From Cryobacterium melibiosiphilum (GTDB taxonomy: Bacteria > Actinomycetota > Actinomycetes > Actinomycetales > Microbacteriaceae): a stretch of DNA of 64,000 nucleotides. How positions within the stretch are numbered: position 1 is the first letter of the stretch; every line of letters starts with the position of its first letter. This document shows positions 8,169 to 16,572 of the stretch, one piece after another. The notes below the pieces were generated by a model. It was not told the origin of the DNA. It searched no databases and saw only the letters and a program-made list of their open reading frames with translations. The translations under genes were made by a program, and so were the position numbers. The stretch covers positions 62,001 to 126,000 of the forward strand of contig NZ_QZVS01000093.1 in the NCBI RefSeq assembly GCF_003602235.1, read 5' to 3'.

Positions 8169-8972
8169 ATGGAGCACACCGAGTACCCCGCGGTCACGAT
8201 CACCGATTTGCACGTTCGCCGGGGAAAACATCCGGTGCTTCAGGGGTTGACCGTCTCCGTCGCGCGGGGCGCTGTCGTCGGCCTGCTCGGCCCGAGCGGA
8301 TGCGGCAAAACCACCCTGCTGCGCTCGATCGTCGGCGTGCAGGTGGTGCAGCGCGGCGTGGTCACTGTGCTCGGCGAACCGGCGGGTACCGCCGGCCTGC
8401 GCAGCCGGGTGGGCTACGTCACCCAGACCGCCAGCGTCTACGACGACCTGACCGTGCGGCAGAACCTGCAGTACTTCGCGGCCGTGCTCGGCGCCCCGCG
8501 TCAGGATGTGGATCGGGTGATCGAGGCGACCGACCTCGGCGGGCAGTCCGGCCAGCTCGTCGCGTCGCTCTCGGGCGGCCAGCGCAGCCGTGTCTCGCTC
8601 GCCGGGGCGCTGCTCGGCTCACCCGAGCTGCTCGTGCTCGACGAGCCGACCGTCGGACTCGACCCGGTGCTGCGCGTGGAGCTGTGGGAGCTGTTCCACC
8701 GGCTGGCCGCCACCGGCACGAGCCTGCTGGTGTCCAGCCATGTCATGGACGAAGCCGCCCGGTGTGATCGACTGCTGCTGATGCGCGGCGGGGAGATCCT
8801 CGCCGACGACACTCCCGCGGGGCTGCTGGCCGCCACCGGAACCGCCGACACGGAGTCGGCGTTCCTCGCGCTGATCGGGCAGCATCCGTCGCCGGACCAG
8901 CATCCGTCGCCGGACGCACCGGCCCGGCCACGCCGAGCGCGGCACGCGTCGACCGACGGGAACCGTTCATGA
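8169..8972 (+). CDS. ABC transporter ATP-binding protein (ABC-2 exporter type)
   Basis: ATPase subunit of 267 aa. Walker A GPSGCGKTT lies at 41-49, signature LSGGQ at 134-138 and Walker B LLVLDEP at 154-160, followed by the switch histidine in SSHVMDE. It overlaps the next gene by ATGA, so the pair forms one exporter. The similarity to NodI/DrrA-like ATPases suggests efflux of a small hydrophobic compound or polyketide-like drug, but the substrate is unknown. Near the C-terminus an 18-bp sequence is exactly duplicated in tandem, giving QHPSPD twice; this tail is polar and probably disordered. GAGAAGAG upstream serves as ribosome site. Confidence 0.88.
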   Translation: MEHTEYPAVTITDLHVRRGKHPVLQGLTVSVARGAVVGLLGPSGCGKTTLLRSIVGVQVVQRGVVTVLGEPAGTAGLRSRVGYVTQTASVYDDLTVRQNLQYFAAVLGAPRQDVDRVIEATDLGGQSGQLVASLSGGQRSRVSLAGALLGSPELLVLDEPTVGLDPVLRVELWELFHRLAATGTSLLVSSHVMDEAARCDRLLLMRGGEILADDTPAGLLAATGTADTESAFLALIGQHPSPDQHPSPDAPARPRRARHASTDGNRS

Positions 8973-9703
8973 ACCCGCGCCGCACCCTCGCGACCGCCGG
9001 CCGGGTGCTGTCCCAGGTACGCCACGACCCCCGCACGATCGGGCTGCTGCTCGTGGTGCCGAGCGTGCTGATCGGGCTGATGGCGTGGATGTTCTCCGAC
9101 ACCCCGGTGTTCGACACCATTGGCCCGGCGCTGATCGCGCTGTTCCCGTTCATCGTGATGTTCCTCGTGACGAGCATCACGACCCTGCGCGAGCGTCGCA
9201 CCGGCACCCTCGAACGCCTGCTGTCGATGCCGCTCGGCCGGGGCGACCTGATTCTCGGCTATACGCTCGCCTTCGGGCTGCTCGCCGTGGTGCAGTCCGC
9301 CGTGGCCGTGGCCTTCGCGGTGTGGGTGTGCGGCCTCGAGATCGCCGGCTCGATCTGGCTGCTGCTGGCCGTCGCGGTAGCGGATGCCGTGCTCGGCACG
9401 ACCCTCGGCCTGCTCGCGAGCGCCTTCGCGCGCACCGAGTTTCAGGTCGTGCAGTTCATGCCCCTGCTGGTGTTCCCCCAGATTTTGCTCGGCGGGCTCT
9501 TCCTGCCGCGCGACCAGCTGCCCAACGTGCTGCGCGTGATCAGCGACTGGCTTCCGCTCTCGCACGCGATCGATGCGCTGCAGGCCGTGGCGGCGGCCTC
9601 CGAGGACTCCGCCTACGTCGTTGGCGAACTGCTGATCATCGGCGCGTGGATCGTGGGCGCGGTGATACTCGGCTCCGTCACCCTGCGCCGCCGCACGCCC
9701 TGA
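8969..9703 (+). CDS. ABC-2 type permease
   Basis: Membrane partner (244 aa) of the preceding ATPase. It has about six transmembrane helices, beginning with TIGLLLVVPSVLIGLMAW, and the ABC-2 coupling segment TLRERRTGTLERLLSMPLGRGDLILGY (split across 70-97), followed by the usual FPQILLGGLFLPRDQLP loop. The ATGA overlap implies a 1:1 translated complex. It ends only 15 bp from the convergent GH1 homologue. Confidence 0.88.
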   Translation: MNPRRTLATAGRVLSQVRHDPRTIGLLLVVPSVLIGLMAWMFSDTPVFDTIGPALIALFPFIVMFLVTSITTLRERRTGTLERLLSMPLGRGDLILGYTLAFGLLAVVQSAVAVAFAVWVCGLEIAGSIWLLLAVAVADAVLGTTLGLLASAFARTEFQVVQFMPLLVFPQILLGGLFLPRDQLPNVLRVISDWLPLSHAIDALQAVAAASEDSAYVVGELLIIGAWIVGAVILGSVTLRRRTP

Positions 9704-9718
9704 CCCGGCGGCGCGGCG

Positions 9719-11203
9719 CTAGCGGTTCGCGAGCACGTCCTGCAGCCAGCGATAGGAGCTCTTCGGGGTGCGGGTGCCGACCCGCGGGGAATCGGCGAAG
9801 GCGACGTGCACGAGGCCGTAGCGCGCGGTGTAGCCGGCCTCCCACTCGAAGCCGTCGAGGATCGAGCGCACCAGAAAGCCCTGCAGGTCGAGTCCTTCGG
9901 CGGCCCCTCCGGGCCGCACCGCGGCGAGTGCCGCCACGAGGTGCTCGGCCAGGTAGTCGATCCGCAGCGGGTCGTGCACGGCGCCGCGGGCATCCGCTGC
10001 CTCGCCCGTGCTCGCGCCGACGGTGACCCACACCGGCGGCAGGGCGGCGCCGTAGCGCTGTTGCAGCTGCTCAAGGGCGACGCCGAGGAATTCCGGGGCG
10101 ACGGATGCCCCGTCGCCGGTCACCCGGAACTCGCGCAGCTTCTCGGCGTGGAAGGGCAGCCGTGCCCGGGCGGCGGCGCCCGGAATGACCGGCGCGGCCG
10201 GGGCATCCGGGTCAACCGCGTGCACGGCCGAACGCGGCTGACCGGCCTTGATGCGGGTGGGCTGCACGTAGGACACGCCGTAGAAGTCCAGCGGCTGGTG
10301 GATCGTGCGGAGGTCGGCGGGGTCGGCCTCGAGCAGGGTGCGCAGTTCGACGGCGAACGGTTCGAGCGGGTCGGGGTAGCGGCCGAGCAGCACCGGGTCG
10401 GCGAAAACCCGGTTGTAGAGCAGGTCGACGAGGTCGGCGTAAGAGCGGTCCTCGTCGCGGTCGGTCGCGGACAGCACCGGCGAGTAGGCGTTGACCAGGC
10501 CGATGCCGCCGCGCACGTCGGCGGCGCGCAGGCCCTGCACGGCGAGGCCGTGCGCGAGCAGCTGGTGGTGGGCCGCGGGCAGCGCGTCGAAGAGCAATGC
10601 CCGGCCGGGGGCGTGCACGCCGATTCCGTAGCCGCCGACGGTGACCGTGGCGGGTTCGTGCAGCGTCACCCAGGAGTCGATGCGGTCGCCGAGCGCCGCC
10701 CCCACCTCGTGGGCGTAGTCGCCGAACCGGCCAGCGGTGTCGCGGTTCATCCAGCCGCCGCGCAGGGTGGCGGGCAGGTCCCAGTGCGAGAGCGTGGCCC
10801 GGGGGCGGATGCCGGCGGCCAGCAGCTCGTCGAGCAGGCGATCGTAGAACGCCAGGCCGGCGGCGTTCAGGGCGCCGCGGGCATCCGCTTGCAGGCGGGG
10901 CCAGGCCAGCGAGAACGCGTAGGTGTCCACGCCCAGGTCGCGCAGCAGCTTGGCATCTTCGACGTAACGGTTGACGTGGTCGCTGGCGACGGACGCGTTG
11001 GAGCCTCCCCGGATTCGCCCGGCCGCGGCGGTGCCGCCCTGGCTGGTGAAGACGTCCCAGACCGACTCGCCGCGACCACCGTCGCGGGCAGCCCCCTCGA
11101 TCTGGAAGGCCGAGGACGACACCCCCACCGAGAAGCCGTCGGGCAGCAGGCCGCCGAGTTCGGCGGCCCGGTGCGGCCAGTCGCGTGCGGCGGGGGTCGT
11201 CAT
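9719..11203 (-). CDS. GH1 family beta-glucosidase homologue lacking the nucleophile
   Basis: Full-length (494 aa) glycoside hydrolase family 1 fold: FSVGVSSSAFQIEGAARDGG, RGESVWDVF, SLAWPRL, LSHWDLP (138-144) and C-terminal SILDGFEWEAGYTARYGLVHV are all recognisable. The acid/base motif, normally NEP, is HEP at 182-184. The nucleophile motif, normally (I/V)TENG, reads VTVGA at 393-397, so Glu-Asn is replaced by a single Val. The frame is intact around it. A retaining GH1 without this Glu should not hydrolyse by the usual mechanism, so this may be a binding or regulatory protein, or an enzyme with another mechanism. It lies downstream of the flavoprotein gene on the same strand. Confidence 0.85.
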   Translation of the reverse strand: MTTPAARDWPHRAAELGGLLPDGFSVGVSSSAFQIEGAARDGGRGESVWDVFTSQGGTAAAGRIRGGSNASVASDHVNRYVEDAKLLRDLGVDTYAFSLAWPRLQADARGALNAAGLAFYDRLLDELLAAGIRPRATLSHWDLPATLRGGWMNRDTAGRFGDYAHEVGAALGDRIDSWVTLHEPATVTVGGYGIGVHAPGRALLFDALPAAHHQLLAHGLAVQGLRAADVRGGIGLVNAYSPVLSATDRDEDRSYADLVDLLYNRVFADPVLLGRYPDPLEPFAVELRTLLEADPADLRTIHQPLDFYGVSYVQPTRIKAGQPRSAVHAVDPDAPAAPVIPGAAARARLPFHAEKLREFRVTGDGASVAPEFLGVALEQLQQRYGAALPPVWVTVGASTGEAADARGAVHDPLRIDYLAEHLVAALAAVRPGGAAEGLDLQGFLVRSILDGFEWEAGYTARYGLVHVAFADSPRVGTRTPKSSYRWLQDVLANR

Positions 11204-11255
11204 CGGGTCGTCACGGTGCGGGAGTTCAGAGAGCAAGGTTTCGTGGTGCGGGGGT

Positions 11256-12569
11256 TCATCGTCCGAGGACTCTTTCCAGATAGGGGTTGCTGAAGCGTCG
11301 CTCCGGGTCGAGCCTGTCACGAACGCGCAGGAAATCGTCGAAGTGCGGGTACATCGGGCGCAGCGAGTCGGCCGTTTGCTCGTGGAGCTTGGCCCAGTGC
11401 GGCCGCCCGTCGTGGGCGAGCATGATCGCCTCGACGTCACGAAAGAACGGAGCCGGGTCCTCCCGCCAGTACCGGTGCACGGCGATGTAACCGGTGTCCC
11501 GACCGTAGGCGCCCGACAGCCAGGCGTCGTCGGCGGCCGCGGAACGCACCTCGACGGGGAAAGACAGCATCCAGCGGCTGCGCTCGATGAGTCGGCGCAG
11601 CTCACGCATCGCCGCCGGAACGGCCGCGCGCGGCAGGGCATATTCCATTTCGCGAAAGCGTACACGGCGCGGCGACACGAATATGCGGTGCGAGGCATCC
11701 GTGTACTCGTGGCGACCGATGATGCGCTCGGCGAGCCGATTGATGCCGGGAACCACAGCCGGCACCACGGATCCCAGGGCGCAGGTCGCCCGGTAGACGT
11801 CATTGGCGACGAACCCGTCGTCGAACCAACGCGCCAGCCGTTTATGGTCGCTGCGTTCCGCCCCGGGTGGAAGCCGGGTGTTGGTCTTGGTCAACGCCGC
11901 CTGCGTGTGCGGAAACCAGTAGAACTCGAAGTGGTCGGCCCGTTCGGTGCGTTCGAGGTAGCTTCCGAGCACATCGTCGAGCGGTTCGGAGCCCTCCACG
12001 GCGTGCAGGAGGAACGCGGACACACACTGCACGGTGAGGTCGACGATCACGCCGAGGGCGCCCAGCCCGATACGCGCCGCCGGGAGCAGGTCGGAATTCT
12101 CGGTCGTGCTCACGTGCAGCAGGGAGCCGTCGCCGGTCACCAGGGTGAGCGCCACGACGCGGGTCGAGAGCCCGCCGAAGCTGCCGCCGGTGCCGTGGGT
12201 GCCGGTCGAGGTGGACCCGGCGACCGTTTGGCGATCGATGTCACCGAGGTTCTGCAGGGCCAGGCCCCACGGCTTCAGCAGCGCCGGAATGCGGTGCAGC
12301 GGCGTACCCGCGGCGAAAGTGGCCTGCTGCGTGTGGGGGTCAACGCCGAGCAGCCCGCCGAGGTCGTGCAGGTCGAGCAGGACCCCGGGGGCCACCGCCA
12401 CGCCGGAGAAGCTGTGTCCGGATCCGACCGCTTTGATGAGCAGGCCCGCTCGGCTGGCGGCGATCACCGCGCGCTGAACGGCGGCGGGCGTCGTCGGTCG
12501 CTCGACACGCACCGGCCGCACGGCTTCGGTGCGGGCCCAATTGCGCCAGATGCTGCCGCTGGTGGTCAT
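11256..12569 (-). CDS. FAD-linked oxidase, D-arabinono-1,4-lactone oxidase family
   Basis: Flavoprotein of 437 aa in the vanillyl-alcohol oxidase superfamily, aldonolactone oxidase/alditol oxidase group. The FAD_binding_4 domain (about 18-185) includes VGSGHSFSG with His52 in the usual position for covalent 8-alpha-histidyl FAD, and GSTSTGTHGTGGSFGGLSTRV. The C-terminal domain ends with HRYWREDP and GRPHWAKLHEQTAD, the family's HWxK motif. Oxidation of a sugar lactone or alditol at C1 is likely, giving H2O2; the exact substrate cannot be read from sequence. It precedes the GH1 homologue by 52 bp, probably in the same transcript. Confidence 0.87.
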   Translation of the reverse strand: MTTSGSIWRNWARTEAVRPVRVERPTTPAAVQRAVIAASRAGLLIKAVGSGHSFSGVAVAPGVLLDLHDLGGLLGVDPHTQQATFAAGTPLHRIPALLKPWGLALQNLGDIDRQTVAGSTSTGTHGTGGSFGGLSTRVVALTLVTGDGSLLHVSTTENSDLLPAARIGLGALGVIVDLTVQCVSAFLLHAVEGSEPLDDVLGSYLERTERADHFEFYWFPHTQAALTKTNTRLPPGAERSDHKRLARWFDDGFVANDVYRATCALGSVVPAVVPGINRLAERIIGRHEYTDASHRIFVSPRRVRFREMEYALPRAAVPAAMRELRRLIERSRWMLSFPVEVRSAAADDAWLSGAYGRDTGYIAVHRYWREDPAPFFRDVEAIMLAHDGRPHWAKLHEQTADSLRPMYPHFDDFLRVRDRLDPERRFSNPYLERVLGR

Positions 12570-12729
12570 CGGCCCGCCTTTCCCTCGGCCGCACGGGCTG
12601 CGTGGTCGGTCGCGTCGACCGGACCTCGCCAGTCTGCCGCATAACGAATGAGGCTTCGTGTCGTGCCGACGCCTTCAAGAGATTGACATTCCGTCGGTAT
12701 CCCCGTGAAATGGGGGGACGGGGAGGCGC

Positions 12730-14943
12730 GTGACCGGATCGTGGCGAAAACTACTGACGAGATCAGTGCGGCTTCGCCAATCCTCTTTCACGCTTGTAGC
12801 CGCTGCGGTGCTCGCAGCCGTGGTTCTCGGCCCGGTCCTCGCCGAAGCCGGCCCCGCGGCAGCGCTCTCCGGGGTGTCGGTCTCAGCGGTGTCGGAAGAA
12901 TCGACGACGATTGAGCCTCGCGCCGCCACGACGACTCCCACCCCGTCGCCGACGCTCGAAGGCGTTCCGACGATTTCGAGTCCCCCGGACGGCGTCTTCA
13001 TCGGGCGCTCCACGACGACCGTCGCAGGAACCCGGGAGGCCGACCAGGAAGTCCAGCTGCTCTCGCCCACCGGCGGAGATCCGCTCTGCATCATCAGGCC
13101 CGACGGGACGACGACCTGGACCTGCGACGCGAATCTGCCCAACGGAGCATCCGTCGTGCTGCGCGTCGTGGTCACCGGGCAGTCCCAGCTGAACGACCAG
13201 ATCACCGTGTCGGTGCTCGGCGCCCCGACGGTTCTCGGCGGCCCGAGCGGCCAGTCTGCCTCAAACGGCATGGTGCGCGGAACCGGCGAGCCCGGCGCAT
13301 CCGTCTCGCCCGTGCTGCCCAACGGCCAGACCTGCGTGGCCACCGCCGACACCGGCGGGCACTGGGCGTGCTTCATCGAGGGAACTCTGGCCAGCGGCAG
13401 CGTGGCCGTCACGGCCAGCCAGACCAAACAGAGCATCAGCGGGCCGTCGTCGTCGAACGACAGCGCACCCGTGACGGTGCGGTTCGACCTGGACGTGCCC
13501 GCGGCGCCGGCGCTGGCCTCACCGCGGGACGGCGCGCGGCTGTCCACGGCGGGGGCGGTGTACTCCGGTACCGGTGAAACCGGCGCCACGGTGACCGTCT
13601 TCGCCGGGGCGTATTCGGTGTGCACGGCCGTCGTATCCGGCGGTGCCTGGCAGTGCTCGGCCGGGGGCGTCGCCGCGGGCACCTACAACGTGATCGCCGC
13701 GCAAGAGGACGAGGCCGGCAACCTGAGCGGCGGCAGCCCGGCCGTGTCGGTGCTCTACGCCGAAGTTTCGGCGAGCCCGTCCCCCTCGGCGTCGACCACA
13801 CCGACCCAGCCGGGAGCGACCACGTCGGCTCCGACCGATGACGCGACGGATGCCCCGAACCCCACCGACAGCGCCACGACGGCTCCGAGCACCCCGGTGC
13901 CGACGACCCCGGGCACACCCGAAGCGGCCCCGTCCGACGACCCAGGCGATGACCTAGCCGCGCTGCAGCCCGGCACCTGGAACGATCCGACGCGGTTCAC
14001 GACGGCGGTCGTCTCCCCCTTCACCGGCTCCGACTACCCCTGGCTGCAGGCGGTGCTGTTCGCCGTCGGCGCCGTACTGCTGCTGGCGGTTCCGGCCCGG
14101 CTGCTCGCCGGCACGATCACGCGCGCACGCCACGGTCGGCCGTTCTGGCGCGGAAGCTCGCTCGCCGGCCGCAACCGGGTGCGCGAGGAGTTCGAGACCG
14201 CGCCCACCGTGCGGCTGAACCGCTGGCTGCTGGGGGCAGCGGCACTCGTAGCGGCAGCGACACTCGTCATGCTCTCCGGCCCGATCGTCAGCGAACCGGC
14301 GTACCTGCGGTTACTCGTCGCCGTGGTGATCGCCCTTTTCCTGGTCAACCTCGTCGCATCCATCGCCCCGTTGTCGTGGAGTTCGCGGGTGCTGAAGCTC
14401 GATGCCACCATCACGTTTCTGCCGCGTTATCTGCTGCTGATCTTTCTCACCGCGATCGGTTCCCGGGTCTTCGGCGTGGAACCGGCGCTGCTGTTCGGCC
14501 TGCTCGGCAGCGTGACCGTGGTCGCCGGAGCCACTCCGGCGCACCGTGGCCAGCTGGCCACCGTGCGGGCCGCGAGCCTGATCGCTCTGGCCGTGTTCGG
14601 CTGGTTCGTGCTGGGAGTGCTGCCCGCCGCCGAGAACTTCGGCACAGCCCTGGTCGCGGAGATCGTCAACACCCTGGTGCTCGCTGCGATCGGCTCGGCG
14701 GTGTTCATCCTCGTGCCGATCGGCAGCACCAGCGGCCGCAGCATCCTGTCATGGTCGCCGCTGGTCTGGGTCGGGCTGACCCTCGCGGCGCTCACCGTGC
14801 TGTTCGGCGTGCTCTCCCCCGTCGTTGCCGTCTGGCAGAGCGACGGCACGATCGCGCTGTTGTGGGTTGCCGCCGCCGCTTTCGCCGCCCTCAGCTGCGG
14901 TGCCTGGGCGTGGCAACGGTTCGTGGCTCCGACGCAGGCCTAG
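12730..14943 (+). CDS. Secreted Ig-repeat protein with C-terminal multi-span membrane domain
   Basis: A 737-aa protein I cannot assign to a named family. A signal peptide or anchor (about 1-46) is followed by three Ig-like modules (about 78-162, 165-252, 256-343), each containing two cysteines 10-12 residues apart with W-x-C at the second (C120/C132, C202/C214, C298/C309). A Ser/Thr/Pro-rich linker (about 347-410) leads to a membrane domain of about nine helices from residue 437 on. The layout suggests an extracellular ligand- or wall-binding stalk attached to a channel- or enzyme-like membrane body. GTG start with GGGGAGG upstream; transcribed divergently from the flavoprotein gene. Confidence 0.8.
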   Translation: MTGSWRKLLTRSVRLRQSSFTLVAAAVLAAVVLGPVLAEAGPAAALSGVSVSAVSEESTTIEPRAATTTPTPSPTLEGVPTISSPPDGVFIGRSTTTVAGTREADQEVQLLSPTGGDPLCIIRPDGTTTWTCDANLPNGASVVLRVVVTGQSQLNDQITVSVLGAPTVLGGPSGQSASNGMVRGTGEPGASVSPVLPNGQTCVATADTGGHWACFIEGTLASGSVAVTASQTKQSISGPSSSNDSAPVTVRFDLDVPAAPALASPRDGARLSTAGAVYSGTGETGATVTVFAGAYSVCTAVVSGGAWQCSAGGVAAGTYNVIAAQEDEAGNLSGGSPAVSVLYAEVSASPSPSASTTPTQPGATTSAPTDDATDAPNPTDSATTAPSTPVPTTPGTPEAAPSDDPGDDLAALQPGTWNDPTRFTTAVVSPFTGSDYPWLQAVLFAVGAVLLLAVPARLLAGTITRARHGRPFWRGSSLAGRNRVREEFETAPTVRLNRWLLGAAALVAAATLVMLSGPIVSEPAYLRLLVAVVIALFLVNLVASIAPLSWSSRVLKLDATITFLPRYLLLIFLTAIGSRVFGVEPALLFGLLGSVTVVAGATPAHRGQLATVRAASLIALAVFGWFVLGVLPAAENFGTALVAEIVNTLVLAAIGSAVFILVPIGSTSGRSILSWSPLVWVGLTLAALTVLFGVLSPVVAVWQSDGTIALLWVAAAAFAALSCGAWAWQRFVAPTQA

Positions 14944-14950
14944 CGCGCGC

Positions 14951-14956
14951 TATCGT
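14951..14956 (+). promoter_or_regulatory. -10 element for leaderless ppx/gppA-like transcript
   Basis: TATCGT ends six bases before GTG 14963, placing the transcription start at or next to the start codon. It lies 8 bp after the stop codon of the Ig-repeat gene. Confidence 0.45.
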
Positions 14957-14962
14957 CAGAGT

Positions 14963-15889
14963 GTGCGCTTAGGAGTCCTCGACGTCGGGTCGAATACCGT
15001 CCATCTGCTCGTTGTCGACGCCCATAACGGTGCTCCGCCGGTGCCGATGGCCACCGACAAGTCGGTCCTGCGCCTGATGCGGTATCTCACTCCCGAGGGA
15101 GCCATCACCAAGGAGGGCATTCAGGCCGTGCTCACGGCGGTGCAGAACGCCGCCGATGTGGCCGCAAAACATCACATCGACGAGCTGCTGCCCTTCGCAA
15201 CCTCGGCGCTGCGCGAGGCGACCAACGGTCCCGAGCTGCTGGCACGGGTCGAAAAAGAGACCGGGGTGGCGCTGCAGGTCTTGTCGGGCGAGGACGAAGC
15301 ACGGCTGACGTTTCTGGCCGTGCGGCGCTGGTACGGCTGGTCGGCCGAGAACATCCTGCTCTTCGACATCGGCGGCGGCTCGCTCGAGATCGCGGCCGGG
15401 TCGGGCGAGAACCCCGACGTGGCCATCTCACTGCCACTCGGCGCCGGCCGGTCGACAATCGGGTTCCTGCACGACGATCCCCCCTTGCCGGGCCAGGTGC
15501 GCAAACTGCACGAGCACGCCGCTGCGCTGCTGACGGATGCCGTCGCGGCCTTTTCGGCGCTTCCCGCGCCCGACCACGTGGTCGGGTCGTCCAAAGCCAT
15601 CCGCTCGCTCGCCCGGCTCGCGGGATCGACCTCCGACGGCTTCGGCTCCGGCGGCCGGCTGCGCCTCAGCCGCACCGAACTCGACAACTGGGTACCGCGC
15701 CTCGCGCGCATTCCGGCCGACGCCCGCCCGGCCCTGCCCGGCATCACCGCCGACCGCACCTTTCAGATCGTCGCCGGCGGCATTGTGCTGAGTGAGGCGA
15801 TGCGAGCATTTCGCACCGACGAGCTCGAGGTCTCGCCGTGGGCGCTGCGCGAGGGCATCATTTTGCGCTACCTCGACCGCCTCGGCTGA
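14963..15889 (+). CDS. Ppx/GppA family exopolyphosphatase / (p)ppGpp phosphohydrolase
   Basis: ASKHA-fold phosphatase of 308 aa. Recognisable are the N-terminal phosphate loop [16 protein letters not shown] (4-19), [10 protein letters not shown], the catalytic-glutamate region [12 protein letters not shown], and the second phosphate loop [13 protein letters not shown]. Short actinobacterial members lack the extra C-terminal HD-type domain of E. coli Ppx, as here. Family members release phosphate from polyphosphate or pppGpp; which one is used here is unknown. The GTG start is assigned because the homology begins immediately there and a -10 element lies just upstream. Confidence 0.9.
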   Translation: MRLGVLDVGSNTVHLLVVDAHNGAPPVPMATDKSVLRLMRYLTPEGAITKEGIQAVLTAVQNAADVAAKHHIDELLPFATSALREATNGPELLARVEKETGVALQVLSGEDEARLTFLAVRRWYGWSAENILLFDIGGGSLEIAAGSGENPDVAISLPLGAGRSTIGFLHDDPPLPGQVRKLHEHAAALLTDAVAAFSALPAPDHVVGSSKAIRSLARLAGSTSDGFGSGGRLRLSRTELDNWVPRLARIPADARPALPGITADRTFQIVAGGIVLSEAMRAFRTDELEVSPWALREGIILRYLDRLG

Positions 15890-15975
15890 ACCGCTGCGGC
15901 ATTCGGGAGAGATGCGACCCGGACGACCGCGCTAGCATGGTCGCTTTCGGATTGCGACCAGAACGGACTGGACCC

Positions 15976-16419
15976 ATGCCCCGATTCACCACAGACCTGC
16001 TGCAGCTCGGCAACAACGTCGGCATCGTGATCCCCGACGAGGTCGTCGCCGAGCTCGGCGGTAAGCGCGTTCCCGTCGTCGTCACGCTGAACGGCGGCTA
16101 CAGCTACCGCAACAGAACGGCCGTGATGGGCGGCCGAAATCTGGTCGGGCTGAGTTCTGAGCACCGGGCCGCGTCGGGCTTCGGCGGAGGAGACACGGTC
16201 GAGGTCCTGATCGAGCGCGACGATGCGCCCCGCGTGGTCGAGGTGCCGGAATCGCTCGCCGTCGCACTCGCGGCCGATCCCGCGGCAACCGCGGCCTGGC
16301 AGAAGCTGTCGTACAGCCAGCAGAAAGAACTCGCTCGCGGCATCGCCGAGGCGAAGGCCGAGGACACTCGCAGCCGCCGGGTAGACAAGACGATCAGCCA
16401 GCTGCACGCGGATTCCTGA
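15976..16419 (+). CDS. DUF1905 / YdeI-like protein
   Basis: Protein of 147 aa with an N-terminal DUF1905 beta domain (about 1-78; FTTDLLQLGNNVGIVIPDEVVAEL, RVPVVVTLNGGYSYRNRTAVMGG) and a C-terminal helical YdeI/OmpD-associated motif (about 95-147; AAWQKLSYSQQKELARGIAEAK, TRSRRVDKTISQL). YdeI-like proteins have been tied to bacteriocin or antimicrobial-peptide tolerance in a few bacteria, but the biochemical role is unknown. A -10-like TAGCAT lies about 37 bp upstream. An in-frame ATG upstream overlaps that box and is less likely to be the start. Confidence 0.82.
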   Translation: MPRFTTDLLQLGNNVGIVIPDEVVAELGGKRVPVVVTLNGGYSYRNRTAVMGGRNLVGLSSEHRAASGFGGGDTVEVLIERDDAPRVVEVPESLAVALAADPAATAAWQKLSYSQQKELARGIAEAKAEDTRSRRVDKTISQLHADS

Positions 16420-16448
16420 CTGTCGGCTTTACCGCGCAGGTCGATTCG

Positions 16449-16525
16449 TGGTGCCCCCACTGGGATTTGAACCCAGACTGTAACGATTTTAAGTCGTCTG
16501 CCTCTGCCGATTGGGCTACGGGGGC
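16449..16525 (-). tRNA. tRNA-Leu (anticodon UAA), CCA encoded
   Basis: Folds as a standard cloverleaf: acceptor GCCCCCG/TGGGGGC, anticodon stem GACGA/TCGTT with loop CTTAAAA (anticodon TAA), T arm CTGGG-TTCAAAT-CCCAG and 3' CCA in the DNA. The variable loop is only five bases (ACAGT), whereas bacterial leucine tRNAs normally have a long variable arm. The anticodon reads UUA, a rare codon in this GC-rich genome. Confidence 0.92.
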
Positions 16526-16560
16526 GCGCCCCGCGAAGCGCTGTGCGCTCCGCGGGGTGC
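16526..16560 (-). terminator. Terminator hairpin after NDH-2 gene
   Basis: Ten-pair outer stem (GCGCCCCGCG / CGCGGGGTGC), one A-C mismatch, then a five-pair inner stem AGCGC/GCGCT with TGT loop. It lies between the NDH-2 stop and the tRNA-Leu gene on the same strand. Confidence 0.75.
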
Positions 16561-16572
16561 AGGTGGTGCTGG

